Of a stretch of DNA of 10,163 nt, positions 1 through 6,630 are shown in pieces. This stretch comes from Thiohalocapsa sp. Its GTDB lineage: Bacteria; Pseudomonadota; Gammaproteobacteria; Chromatiales; Chromatiaceae. Position numbers and translations under genes: made by a program. The stretch covers positions 1,423-11,585 of the forward strand of contig NZ_JAIFKJ010000261.1 of assembly GCF_019695415.1 (NCBI RefSeq), given 5' to 3'. The notes under the pieces are model-generated. The model had not been told where the DNA came from. It was given only the letters and a program-made list of their open reading frames with translations, and did not search any database. Positions within the stretch are counted from its first letter, which is position 1. Each line of letters opens with the position of its first letter.

Positions 1-1
1 C

Positions 2-82
2 AAGATCATCTACGTCGAGCGCCCCAAGGCGCTGCGCCGCCGTCTAGGCGCTTACTGGCGCCAGGGCCAGCACGCGGCCTAA
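2..82 (+). CDS. 3' end of an unrecognised gene (truncated by window edge)
   Basis: An open frame enters from the left edge and stops at TAA (80-82), giving 26 C-terminal residues rich in arginine (for example RPKALRRRL), ending GQHAA. Third codon positions are mostly G or C, as in the other genes here, so the frame is probably the real end of a gene. The tail is too short to assign a family. The next plus-strand ORF starts 7 bp downstream. Confidence 0.5.
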   Translation, partial: KIIYVERPKALRRRLGAYWRQGQHAA

Positions 83-89
83 GTCCCGA

Positions 90-188
90 ATGCCCAACGA
101 CATCCACGGCTTCGTAAAGGTGGTGCCGATGGCCGACGCCGAGCTGACCAAGCTGCAGCAGCAGGAAGGTTATGCGCACATGCGTTGA
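90..188 (+). CDS. 32-residue small ORF, possible gene remnant
   Basis: ATG at 90 to TGA at 186-188 encodes 32 residues starting MPNDIHGFVKV and containing ADAELTKLQQQEGY. Nearly every third position is G or C, so the stretch looks like genuine coding DNA and not chance. There is no clear ribosome binding site upstream. The protein is very short and ends abruptly, so it may be a fragment of a longer ancestral gene. The LxxLQQxEGY segment faintly recalls gamma-glutamylcyclotransferase-like folds, but this is only an impression. It faces chaB convergently. The 69 bp up to the chaB stop show nothing I recognise. Confidence 0.3.
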   Translation: MPNDIHGFVKVVPMADAELTKLQQQEGYAHMR

Positions 189-257
189 TGCAGTGCCCAT
201 GAATCTGCCGTCAGCGGTGCGTAGAGCGGCCAGATGCCTACGGTCTCCATCGGCGGC

Positions 258-464
258 CTACTTTTCGACCCAGCGGCCGTCGCGCTTCTCGTAGCTGCCC
301 TTCACAGCGGACCAGGCGACCTTGTGGGCGACTGCTTCGCGATCGTCCTGGTCGGCATACTCATCCCAGGCGCTGTTGAAGGCCTTCATGTAGATTTTCT
401 GAGCGCCCTCGGGCAGATTGCTCTGGACTGAATCGGGCAATTCAGTGGTCTTGTCGTAAGGCAT
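258..464 (-). CDS. chaB: ChaB family protein (putative cation transport regulator)
   Basis: This 68-residue protein has the ChaB family layout throughout: an MPYDKTTELPDSV start, QKIYMKAFNSAWDEY in the middle, then AHKVAWSAVKGSYEK and a basic/aromatic tail. E. coli ChaB has about 76 residues, so this copy is full length for the family. ChaB is named for its link to the ChaA cation antiporter in E. coli, but its biochemical role is poorly defined, and no chaA is present here. It follows the serine hydrolase gene with only 9 bp between stop and start. Its Shine-Dalgarno AAGGAG (minus strand of 470-475, 5 nt from ATG) overlaps the hydrolase stop codon TAA (474-476), so the two are probably co-transcribed and translationally coupled. 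Confidence 0.9.
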   Translation of the reverse strand: MPYDKTTELPDSVQSNLPEGAQKIYMKAFNSAWDEYADQDDREAVAHKVAWSAVKGSYEKRDGRWVEK

Positions 465-473
465 GGTGTCTCC

Positions 474-2297
474 TTAGCGCGACAGGCGCCCAACAAAGCC
501 CGAATAGCGCAGTCGTTCCTCGCCGTCGACGCTGATGGCGCGAAGCGTTTCGCCGCGGGTGCGCCCGAGACCGAGGATGATGGCCTCGGTATCGGAGATG
601 GGCCGCAGCGGCACCTGAATACGCGCTTGCGAGAGCTTGGGCAGGCGGTAGCTCATGCAAAGGTGCCCGTCGCGGAGCTTGAGCTGTGCATCGGTGAGCG
701 GAAACCGCGGATCGGGGTTCAGCACTTCGTAGTGCCCGACCCGATCCAACCAAACTTGCGGCACCGGCGCATCGGGCACCTTCTCGCCGATGACGAGCCG
801 CTCCTCGCCGTTGCGGGCTACCACGACCTCGCGATCGCCGATGTGCTCGGTGCGAAAACGCATGGCTGCCAGCGGCCGCAGACCCCGGGGCAGTGAGCCC
901 AGCGCGTCGTCGCCGAGTCCAAACCAGCCATTGGGATAAGGAATCAGGTTGAAAGTCTCGTCGATGATGCAGGCGCAGAGCTTCGGGTCCGGCTCACGGA
1001 TGGCGATGAGCCCGAAGTCCGTCGCATAGCGCCCGGCGATGTCGGCGGGCTCGGGGGCGGTGGCGGCCTTGTCCAGCTCGGCGAGGAACAGCTTCACCGA
1101 CGGCGGCTGGCTGACCCTATCCAGTGCCTGCGCCAGCACCGCCTCGGCGAGCTGCGAGACCACCGCGCGGGACCCGTCGGCGTTGGCCAGCACCGCGACG
1201 CCCAGGCCGCGCTCCGGCAGCAGGATCATTTCGGCGCCGAAGACGAGAGTCGTACCGCCGTGACGCAGCACCGTGCCGCCGCCCGGAATGCTGCCGTCCT
1301 CCAGAAACCAGCCGAGGCCGTTCACCACATCGAGGTCCAGAGGCACATCCAGGTTCTGAGGCTCACACATTTGCTCGACACTGGCCTGCTCGAGCACGCG
1401 GCTGCCGTGCAACACGCCACCGCCCAGGACCAACTGCATGAAGCGCCCTAGGTCGGCCGCTGAGGTATAGAGTCCATGGGCCGGAAGATCACGAATGGGC
1501 AGGATGGCGAACGGCTCGCCGCCGCGATAGCCCTGCGCCAGGGGGCCGCCGCGAGGCCCAGGCTCACCCATACCGCTGGCGTCCATACCGAGTGGCTGGA
1601 ACAACTGCTCGCGCATGTAGGTCGCAAACGGGACACCGGAGACCGCCTGCACCATATGCCCGAGCAGCGTGTAGCCCAGGTTGGAGTAGGCGAACACGAA
1701 GTCTGGCGGGAAGGCCGTGTACTCCTCGGCCAGCTGTGTGGCCACGTCTGTAAACGGGGTGTCTGTCCACATGCCCTTGTTCAGGTCCGTGGGCAGGCCG
1801 GCGTGGTGACTCAGCACCGCGCGCACCGTCATCGGTGCCGCCGTGGTATCGAACCTCGAGCGGATGGAGAAGTCGGGCAGGTAGGCAGTAAGGGGCTGAT
1901 CGATGTCAACTCGGCCTGCCTCCTCCAGCTGCATGACCGCAGTGGCCGTGAGCGGCTTGGCCAAGGAGCCGGCCCGGTAGACCGTCGCTGGGCCTGCACG
2001 CACGCCCTGCTCACGATCGGCATAGCCGAAGCCCTCGCTCCAAAGCACGCTGTTCCCGCGCACCAGCACCAGGCTTATGCCCGGGACCTGGAAGCGCTCC
2101 TGCGCCGCGCGGATGAGCGGGGCCAGGGCATGGCGCAGGGGCTTGATCTCGGCGGTGATGACGGTGCCGGGCATGACCGCGGGCGGCGTCTGCGCCGCCG
2201 GTGCCGATGGCAGCAGGAACACCAACGCGCACGCGACAAACAGCAGCACAGCGGGCTGTGGACCGCACTGCGGAGGCGTGCGCTCGGCTTCGGACAT
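474..2297 (-). CDS. Exported beta-lactamase-fold serine hydrolase (AmpC/PBP-related)
   Basis: The 607-residue protein belongs to the class C beta-lactamase-related family (Pfam Beta-lactamase, COG1680). Seen in the sequence: an N-terminal hydrophobic stretch around residues 16-30 followed by an APA-type signal peptidase I site near residue 34, so it should be exported. The catalytic SxxK is SLAK at 111-114, the YxN motif is YSN at 204-206, and an HGG motif (346-348) takes the usual KTG position. Residues from about 400 on form a C-terminal extension of some 200 residues that I cannot assign. Such enzymes include peptidases, esterases and PBP-like proteins, so the substrate cannot be read from sequence and it need not be a true beta-lactamase. 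I chose ATG at 2297 over an in-frame GTG at 2327 because GGGGAG (2305-2310) lies 7 nt upstream of the ATG. It is the first gene of a unit with chaB. Confidence 0.88.
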   Translation of the reverse strand: MSEAERTPPQCGPQPAVLLFVACALVFLLPSAPAAQTPPAVMPGTVITAEIKPLRHALAPLIRAAQERFQVPGISLVLVRGNSVLWSEGFGYADREQGVRAGPATVYRAGSLAKPLTATAVMQLEEAGRVDIDQPLTAYLPDFSIRSRFDTTAAPMTVRAVLSHHAGLPTDLNKGMWTDTPFTDVATQLAEEYTAFPPDFVFAYSNLGYTLLGHMVQAVSGVPFATYMREQLFQPLGMDASGMGEPGPRGGPLAQGYRGGEPFAILPIRDLPAHGLYTSAADLGRFMQLVLGGGVLHGSRVLEQASVEQMCEPQNLDVPLDLDVVNGLGWFLEDGSIPGGGTVLRHGGTTLVFGAEMILLPERGLGVAVLANADGSRAVVSQLAEAVLAQALDRVSQPPSVKLFLAELDKAATAPEPADIAGRYATDFGLIAIREPDPKLCACIIDETFNLIPYPNGWFGLGDDALGSLPRGLRPLAAMRFRTEHIGDREVVVARNGEERLVIGEKVPDAPVPQVWLDRVGHYEVLNPDPRFPLTDAQLKLRDGHLCMSYRLPKLSQARIQVPLRPISDTEAIILGLGRTRGETLRAISVDGEERLRYSGFVGRLSR

Positions 2298-2371
2298 GAA
2301 CGGGCTCCCCAGAGTGCGCGAGCGCACCGGCCGATGTGGTGGCGATACGGCAGCCGATCAGAGATGGTCAG

Positions 2372-2394
2372 GGCGCCAGAAGAACTGTGGCGCC
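2372..2394. repeat. Inverted repeat GGCGCCA/TGGCGCC upstream of the hydrolase gene
   Basis: GGCGCCA (2372-2378) and its exact complement TGGCGCC (2388-2394) are separated by 9 nt. The repeat lies just downstream of the candidate -10 element (2402-2407) on the minus strand, about 75 bp before the hydrolase start. It could be a repressor operator or a hairpin in the mRNA leader. GC-rich 7-bp arms can arise by chance in such DNA, so the role is not established. Confidence 0.4.
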
Positions 2395-2401
2395 AATCAA
2401 C

Positions 2402-2429
2402 TATAGACCACGGGGAGTCCACGGGTTCC
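2402..2429 (-). promoter_or_regulatory. Candidate ECF-type promoter for hydrolase-chaB
   Basis: On the minus strand GGAACC (2424-2429) is followed after 16 nt by TCTATA (2402-2407). GGAAC-type -35 boxes with a roughly 16-nt spacer are typical of extracytoplasmic-function sigma factors such as RpoE. A housekeeping reading using TATAGT as -10 has no good -35. The predicted leader would be about 95-100 nt. This is a pattern match only. Confidence 0.35.
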
Positions 2430-2470
2430 GAGCGCGACGGGTATAAATTCCTCAAATGCGCTGTCTTCGC

Positions 2471-2492
2471 GCGGGCCGCTCGTGCGGCCCGC
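2471..2492 (-). terminator. Strong hairpin downstream of the repeat-protein gene
   Basis: GCGGGCCGC (2471-2479) pairs perfectly with GCGGCCCGC (2484-2492) around a 4-nt loop, giving a nine-pair all-G/C stem. It starts 24 bp after the stop of the small exported protein and lies before the candidate hydrolase promoter, the expected place for a terminator. No T-run follows on the minus strand, so it may instead stabilise the mRNA 3' end or assist a Rho-type stop. Confidence 0.5.
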
Positions 2493-2515
2493 ACCGTCGG
2501 GCGCCGTCAGCCTCC

Positions 2516-2800
2516 TCAAAGTTCCGGGTTGATGTGGAAGCCCTTGTAGACATCAGCCGCCCTCTCATCGTCGTCCACAGGCGCGTCGAAGCGCTGGAAC
2601 AGGTCGCTATTGCCGTCAGCCCACCCCTGATAGCGGTCGATGCTGTCACCGACGCCGGGCTGGACCACGGTCGTTCCGACGTAGTCGTTGCGCTCAGCTC
2701 GCAGATCCGGATTGCCCTCCGCGAAGCCGTTGTAGATATCGTCTGCGCCCGCCGCCGTGGCGATCAGGCCCGCTGCGATCGTTACTGTCAGTCGGTTCAT
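2516..2800 (-). CDS. Small exported protein with three internal YxG...N[PS][DE]L repeats
   Basis: This 94-residue protein starts with a classical signal peptide: MNR, then a hydrophobic stretch and ATAAGA, with a likely cleavage after residue 19. The mature part is about 75 residues, acidic, has no cysteine, and carries three copies of one motif: DIYNGFAEGNPDL (21-33), DRYQGWADGNSDL (55-67) and DVYKGFHINPEL (83-94, lacking one residue). The last copy is the exact C-terminus. A longer frame opens at 2884, but ATG 2800 has AGGAGG (2811-2816) 10 nt upstream and puts the signal peptide at the N-terminus, so I prefer it. I do not recognise a named family or function. It probably acts in the periplasm or outside the cell. 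It diverges from the CadC-like regulator gene at 3028. Confidence 0.8.
   Translation of the reverse strand: MNRLTVTIAAGLIATAAGADDIYNGFAEGNPDLRAERNDYVGTTVVQPGVGDSIDRYQGWADGNSDLFQRFDAPVDDDERAADVYKGFHINPEL
2519..2740 (-). repeat. Three-copy protein motif within the small exported protein
   Basis: The motif copies lie at 2702-2740, 2600-2638 and 2519-2554 on the minus strand. The consensus is [DR]-x-Y-x-G-[FW]-x-x-G-N-[PS]-[DE]-L, with the third copy one residue shorter. Start-to-start spacing is 34 then 28 residues. Tyrosine, glycine, aromatic, asparagine and leucine are kept in all copies while neighbouring residues differ, suggesting old duplications held by selection. Confidence 0.75.
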
Positions 2801-3027
2801 TGCGTCCGTTCCTCCTCTTAGATGTTGGTGCTTGCCGCGCCCCAGACGGGCGCCAGCCCGCATGACTCGGCTCTTTGCCTCCATAGCTGCCGTTGCCGGC
2901 CTTCCCTGCCTTGAGCAAAACGATAGTCCCCGCCCGAGCTAAACTCCTGACTAAAACCTGACTTTTTTACGAAGTTTTTCCGGCGGCAGGGGGCACAAGC
3001 CGGTTTCTCACCGGGGAGCGGTGCACG
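2801..3027. promoter_or_regulatory. Divergent intergenic region between repeat protein and CadC-like regulator
   Basis: These 227 bp must hold the promoters of both divergent genes. Around 2939-2990 the DNA turns unusually A/T-rich for this window (runs such as ACTTTTTTAC and AAGTTTTTCC), as expected of a regulatory core. I find no convincing housekeeping -35/-10 pair on either strand. SD sequences are AGGAGG at 2811-2816 (minus) and GGGGAG at 3013-3018 (plus, 9 nt before ATG 3028). A small CCGG...CCGG hairpin at about 3000-3014 precedes the regulator's SD. Confidence 0.55.
2939..2963 (+). promoter_or_regulatory. Tandem direct repeat with 11-bp step, candidate wHTH operator
   Basis: CTAAACTCCTGA (2939-2950) is followed directly by CTAAAACCTGA (2951-2961), then CT. 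The perfect core is CCTGACT at 2946-2952 and 2957-2963, exactly 11 bp apart, about one helical turn. OmpR/ToxR-type winged helices commonly bind head-to-tail direct repeats with about this step, and the adjacent gene at 3028 encodes such a domain. Autoregulation or control of the divergent secreted protein is inferred, not shown. Confidence 0.45.
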
Positions 3028-4143
3028 ATGAGCTTGACGACAACATCAGACACGGCTGCGCACGCAGTGCGGCAAGCGGGCGGCACGCCACCGCAGATCG
3101 GCCTGCGCATCGGTGAATGGGTGCTGGATACGCGGGCAAACCGGTTGTGCCGGGGCCGGCGGGAGGCAAAGCTGGAGCCGAAAGTTGCTGACCTATTGCG
3201 GTATCTCGCGGGACACGCGAATCAGGTGGTCTCGCGGCAAGAGCTGGAAGGCGCGGTTTGGCGGGGTACCGTGGTGGGCTACGACAGCGTCACTGGCGGT
3301 ATCCAGAAGCTCCGGCGGGCGCTCGAAGACGATCGGCGTAGGCCGCGCTATATCGAAACCCTGTCCAAACGCGGCTATCGGCTTATCGCCCCGGTGCGGG
3401 ACTTGCCATCCAGTCAACAGGCCGCAGACCTTGCCATAGACGAGGTGAGTGCGGACCGTCGCGCCCGCAACTGGCGGGCACGTGGTAAGCACCTCTTGGA
3501 CGGGCTCGTCCTGGTGGCGCTCATCGTCCTGTCCGCCGCCGGCCTCTGGTTGAGCCAGGACCCGCCAGCAACGATGGAGGCCGCCGATGAGCGCTTCCGC
3601 TTGAGCCCCGCCCTACCCTTGCTCGTTGCCGGCGGCAAGGCACATCTCGCTGCCCATGACGACCAGGCCATGATCGAGGCCCTGCTCGCCGGCAGGCGAC
3701 AGTTACTCGTGGCCGCGGCGCTCGGGGGTGATTCGACCGTGTTCGCCGCACCCGGGGACATCGACACCCGAGCACTCGCAGAGGTGCTTGCCACCCAACA
3801 CGCCCTCGCCGACAGCATCCGCAGCGGGCTGCCTGTCTCGCCCAGCCGCTATCACTTGCATCGAGGCCAACTCTACTACGCCATCGGGCGCTATCGGGAT
3901 GCCATCGACGCCCTGCAGCAGGGGCTTCTAAGTAATCCGGCGTCCGAATCACTGCATCTCTGGCTCGCCGCCAGCTTCGTGGAGGTTGGCGAACTGGACG
4001 AGGCCCGATGGGAGCGCAAGGAGGTGCTGCTCGCCAACCCGGGGTTCTCCCTCGCGGAGGTGGCAGACTACTTTCCGTATACGCACGACGCGTCCACCGA
4101 ACGCCTGACGGATCGACTCAGAGAGATCGGTCTCGACCGTTGA
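3028..4143 (+). CDS. CadC/ToxR-like membrane-anchored winged-helix regulator with TPR-like outer domain
   Basis: This 371-residue protein has three parts. Residues 25-122 form an OmpR/PhoB-type winged helix (Trans_reg_C): EPKVADLLRYLAGHANQVVSR, the recognition-helix segment VTGGIQKLRRALED, and the wing YIETLSKRGYRLIAPV. A basic linker leads to one transmembrane segment at about 156-175. The rest, some 195 residues, should be periplasmic. It contains TPR-like helices at about 272-340 (HLHRGQLYYAIGRYRDAIDAL, then LHLWLAASFVEVGELDEA) and ends RLTDRLREIGL, a tail seen in TPR parts of adenylate-cyclase and TolB/TPR-type regulators. This matches one-component regulators of the ToxR/CadC class, which bind DNA directly from the inner membrane; the signal is unknown. 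ATG 3028 has GGGGAG 9 nt upstream. It is divergent from the secreted repeat protein and convergent with katG. Confidence 0.85.
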   Translation: MSLTTTSDTAAHAVRQAGGTPPQIGLRIGEWVLDTRANRLCRGRREAKLEPKVADLLRYLAGHANQVVSRQELEGAVWRGTVVGYDSVTGGIQKLRRALEDDRRRPRYIETLSKRGYRLIAPVRDLPSSQQAADLAIDEVSADRRARNWRARGKHLLDGLVLVALIVLSAAGLWLSQDPPATMEAADERFRLSPALPLLVAGGKAHLAAHDDQAMIEALLAGRRQLLVAAALGGDSTVFAAPGDIDTRALAEVLATQHALADSIRSGLPVSPSRYHLHRGQLYYAIGRYRDAIDALQQGLLSNPASESLHLWLAASFVEVGELDEARWERKEVLLANPGFSLAEVADYFPYTHDASTERLTDRLREIGLDR

Positions 4144-4147
4144 CCAG

Positions 4148-4204
4148 CCAGGCTTGGGGACAGAGTCGATGTGTCAAGTGGACCGACTGTCCCCTTTGGC
4201 CTGG
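4148..4204. repeat. REP-like imperfect palindrome (GGGGACA...TGTCCCC)
   Basis: CCAGGC (4148-4153) pairs with GCCTGG (4199-4204), and inside it GGGGACA (4156-4162) pairs with TGTCCCC (4188-4194). The stem goes on as GTCG/CGAC with a 2-nt bulge around a loop of about 15 nt. It sits 4 bp after the regulator stop, between convergent genes. GGGGACAG...CTGTCCCC palindromes resemble extragenic elements mobilised by RAYT (Y1-type) transposases, from general knowledge; no transposase gene is visible here. It may also end transcription from both sides. A weaker GGAAG/CTTCC hairpin lies just beyond it at 4203-4218. Confidence 0.5.
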
Positions 4205-4226
4205 AAGGCCAATCTTCCGGCTGCTG

Positions 4227-6401
4227 TTAACCCAAATCGAAGCGGTCGGCATTCATGACCTTCGTCCATGCGGCCACGAAGTCCTGAACGAACTTCTCCT
4301 GGTTGTCGTCCTGCGCGTAGACCTCGGTGTAGGCACGCAGGGTTGCGTTGGAGCCGAAGACGAGGTCAACCCGTGTGGCCGTCCACTTGACCTCACCCGT
4401 GTCGCGGTCGCGGATCTCGTACAGGTTGTTGCCGGCCGGTGCCCAGGTGTACGCCATGTCGGTCAGATTGACGAAGAAGTCGTTGGTCAGGGCGCCTTCC
4501 CGGTCGGTGAGCACGCCATGCTTGGTACCACCGTGATTGGTGTCCAGGACACGCATGCCACCGACGAGCACCGTCATCTCGGGAGCGGTGAGTCCCATCA
4601 GCTGCGTGCGGTCGAGCATCAGCTCCTCGGCACTGACGGCATAGTCCTGCTTCAGCCAGTTGCGGTAGCCGTCGTGGATCGGCTCCAGCGGGGCGAACGA
4701 TTCAACATCCGTCATTGCGTCGGTGGCATCACCGCGGCCGGGCGCGAAGGGGACGCTGATGTCGACGCCGGCCGCCTTGGCCGCCTGCTCAATCCCGACA
4801 TTGCCGGCCAGGACGATCACATCGGCCACGCTGGCGCCGGTGTCGGCCGCGATGCCTTCGAGCACGTCCAGGACCTTGCCCAGCCGCTCGGGCTCATTGC
4901 CTTCCCAGTCCTTTTGCGGTGCCAGGCGGATACGTGCCCCGTTGGCACCACCGCGCATATCCGAGCCACGGAAGGTGCGGGCGCTGTCCCAGGCGGTGGC
5001 GACCATCTCGCTCACGCTGAGACCGCTGGCAGAGATCCTGGCCTTCACGGCATCGACGTCATAGTCGGTGGGCCCTGCAGGCACCGGGTCCTGCCAGATC
5101 AGGTCTTCCTGCGGCACCCAGGGACCCAGGTACCGCGCTTTCGGACCCATGTCGCGATGGGTGAGCTTGAACCAGGCCCGAGCGAAGGCCTCTGAGAGGG
5201 CCTCGGGGTCCTTGTGGAATCGTTCGGCGATCTCCCGATACGCAGGGTCCATCTTCATGGCCATGTCGGCATCGGTCATGATCGGGTCATAGCGGATCGA
5301 GGGGTCCTCGACATCGACGGGCTTGTCTTCCTCCTTGATGTCGACGGGCTGCCACTGCCAAGCGCCCGCCGGACTCTTCTTCGACTCCCATTCGTGATTC
5401 AGCAGCATGGCGAAGTAGCCGTTGTCCCACCGGGTGGGATGGGTCGTCCAGGCCCCTTCGATGCCGCTGGTCACGGTATCCCGGCCGATGCCGCGCTTGG
5501 TCTTGTTGATCCAGCCCAACCCCTGATCCTCCACCGGCGCCGCTTCGGGCTCCGGTCCCAGCAGCTCGACATCGCCGTTACCGTGGCATTTGCCGACCGT
5601 GTGGCCGCCGGCCGTGAGGGCAACGGTCTCCTCATCGTTCATCGCCATGCGCGCAAAGGTCTCGCGGACGTCCTTCGCCGTCCTGAGCGGGTCGGGATTG
5701 CCGTCGACACCTTCCGGGTTGACGTAGATGAGCCCCATCATCACCGCCGCGAGCGGGTTTTCCAGGTCTCGCTCGCCGGAATAACGGCTCTCGGGGTTAT
5801 CACTCGGTGCCAGCCACTCCTTCTCCGAGCCCCAGTAGGTGTCCTTTTCCGGGTGCCAGATGTCCTCGCGGCCAAAGGCGAAGCCGAAGGTCTTCAGACC
5901 CATCGACTCGTAAGCCACGGTGCCGGCGAGAATCATCAAGTCTGCCCAGCTGACTTTGTTGCCGTACTTCTTCTTGATGGGCCACAGCAGACGCCGCGCC
6001 TTGTCCAAGTGCACGTTGTCCGGCCAACTGTTGATCGGCGCAAATCGCTGGTTGCCCGTGCCACCGCCGCCGCGTCCGTCGGCGATCCGGTAGCTGCCGG
6101 CGGCGTGCCAAGCCATGCGGATCATGAGACCACCGTAGTGCCCCCAGTCCGCTGGCCACCACGCCTGGCTGTCGGTCATCAGGGCGTGCAGGTCCTTCCT
6201 GAGTGCCTCGGCGTCGAGCTCCTTGACCGCCTCGCGATAGTCGAAGCCCTCGCCCATGGGGTTGGTCTTGCTGTCATGCTGATGCAGGATGTCGAGGTTC
6301 AGGGCGTTCGGCCACCAGTCCATGTTCGAGGTGCCGGCGGCCGTCATTGCACCGTGCATGACCGGGCATTTGCCGGCCGTCGTCGCTACGTCGTGTCCCA
6401 T
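4227..6401 (-). CDS. katG: Catalase-peroxidase KatG
   Basis: This 724-residue bifunctional haem enzyme breaks down hydrogen peroxide by catalase and peroxidase activity. Its length is normal for the family. Visible motifs (numbered from ATG 6401): distal Arg95, Trp98, His99 in MIRMAWHAAGSYR; Tyr226 and Met252, which with Trp98 form the Met-Tyr-Trp adduct needed for catalase activity; proximal His267 in GGHTVGKCH with Trp318 and Asp377; and Arg416 in HRDMGP, the mobile arginine. The second, haem-less half runs to the C-terminus. No signal peptide is seen, so it should be cytoplasmic. The frame opens further up with TTG (6413) and ATG 6404, but GGAGG (6407-6411) is 5 nt from ATG 6401 and only 2 nt from ATG 6404, favouring 6401. 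No furA- or oxyR-like gene is adjacent. Confidence 0.97.
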   Translation of the reverse strand: MGHDVATTAGKCPVMHGAMTAAGTSNMDWWPNALNLDILHQHDSKTNPMGEGFDYREAVKELDAEALRKDLHALMTDSQAWWPADWGHYGGLMIRMAWHAAGSYRIADGRGGGGTGNQRFAPINSWPDNVHLDKARRLLWPIKKKYGNKVSWADLMILAGTVAYESMGLKTFGFAFGREDIWHPEKDTYWGSEKEWLAPSDNPESRYSGERDLENPLAAVMMGLIYVNPEGVDGNPDPLRTAKDVRETFARMAMNDEETVALTAGGHTVGKCHGNGDVELLGPEPEAAPVEDQGLGWINKTKRGIGRDTVTSGIEGAWTTHPTRWDNGYFAMLLNHEWESKKSPAGAWQWQPVDIKEEDKPVDVEDPSIRYDPIMTDADMAMKMDPAYREIAERFHKDPEALSEAFARAWFKLTHRDMGPKARYLGPWVPQEDLIWQDPVPAGPTDYDVDAVKARISASGLSVSEMVATAWDSARTFRGSDMRGGANGARIRLAPQKDWEGNEPERLGKVLDVLEGIAADTGASVADVIVLAGNVGIEQAAKAAGVDISVPFAPGRGDATDAMTDVESFAPLEPIHDGYRNWLKQDYAVSAEELMLDRTQLMGLTAPEMTVLVGGMRVLDTNHGGTKHGVLTDREGALTNDFFVNLTDMAYTWAPAGNNLYEIRDRDTGEVKWTATRVDLVFGSNATLRAYTEVYAQDDNQEKFVQDFVAAWTKVMNADRFDLG

Positions 6402-6630
6402 CATGACCTCCAATCGTGGTGTTGTCGGGTAAGTTGCGCGCTGCTCGGCGGCAGCCTGCGCACCGGGTCAGTCTGGAGGCTCGAATCTATGGCGTCCAAT
6501 GACGGGAATGTATGAGGCCGATCGGTTGCTACTATCGCCGGGCGTCCGGCTGGCGGTGATCTCCGATTTCGGCCAGGAAGACCAAAAATGTGCTTATCTG
6601 GTACAAAGCACACAACGCGGGAGGCTTTAT

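Noticed and set aside
1476..2549. 357-codon open frame on the plus strand opposite the serine hydrolase
   Set aside because: It is a shadow of the hydrolase frame: rich in Arg, His and Gln with no recognisable motif, and it runs into the opposite-strand small gene.
2801..2884. Longer start (2884) for the small exported protein
   Set aside because: It would bury the signal peptide behind 28 basic residues, whereas ATG 2800 has a good AGGAGG and a clean signal peptide.
4008..5195. 395-codon plus-strand frame overlapping the regulator's end and katG
   Set aside because: It overlaps two convincing genes out of phase and reads through the intergenic palindrome, so it is most likely spurious.
5214..6515. 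433-codon open frame on the plus strand across katG
   Set aside because: It is antisense to katG, whose frame has all catalytic motifs. The antisense protein shows no domain and arises from G/C-rich codon structure.
6420..6560. Possible OxyR site (ATAG...CTAT pattern) upstream of katG
   Set aside because: Only partial half-sites (GATAGTAG, CCATAGAT) were found, with wrong spacing and no matching CTAT arms.
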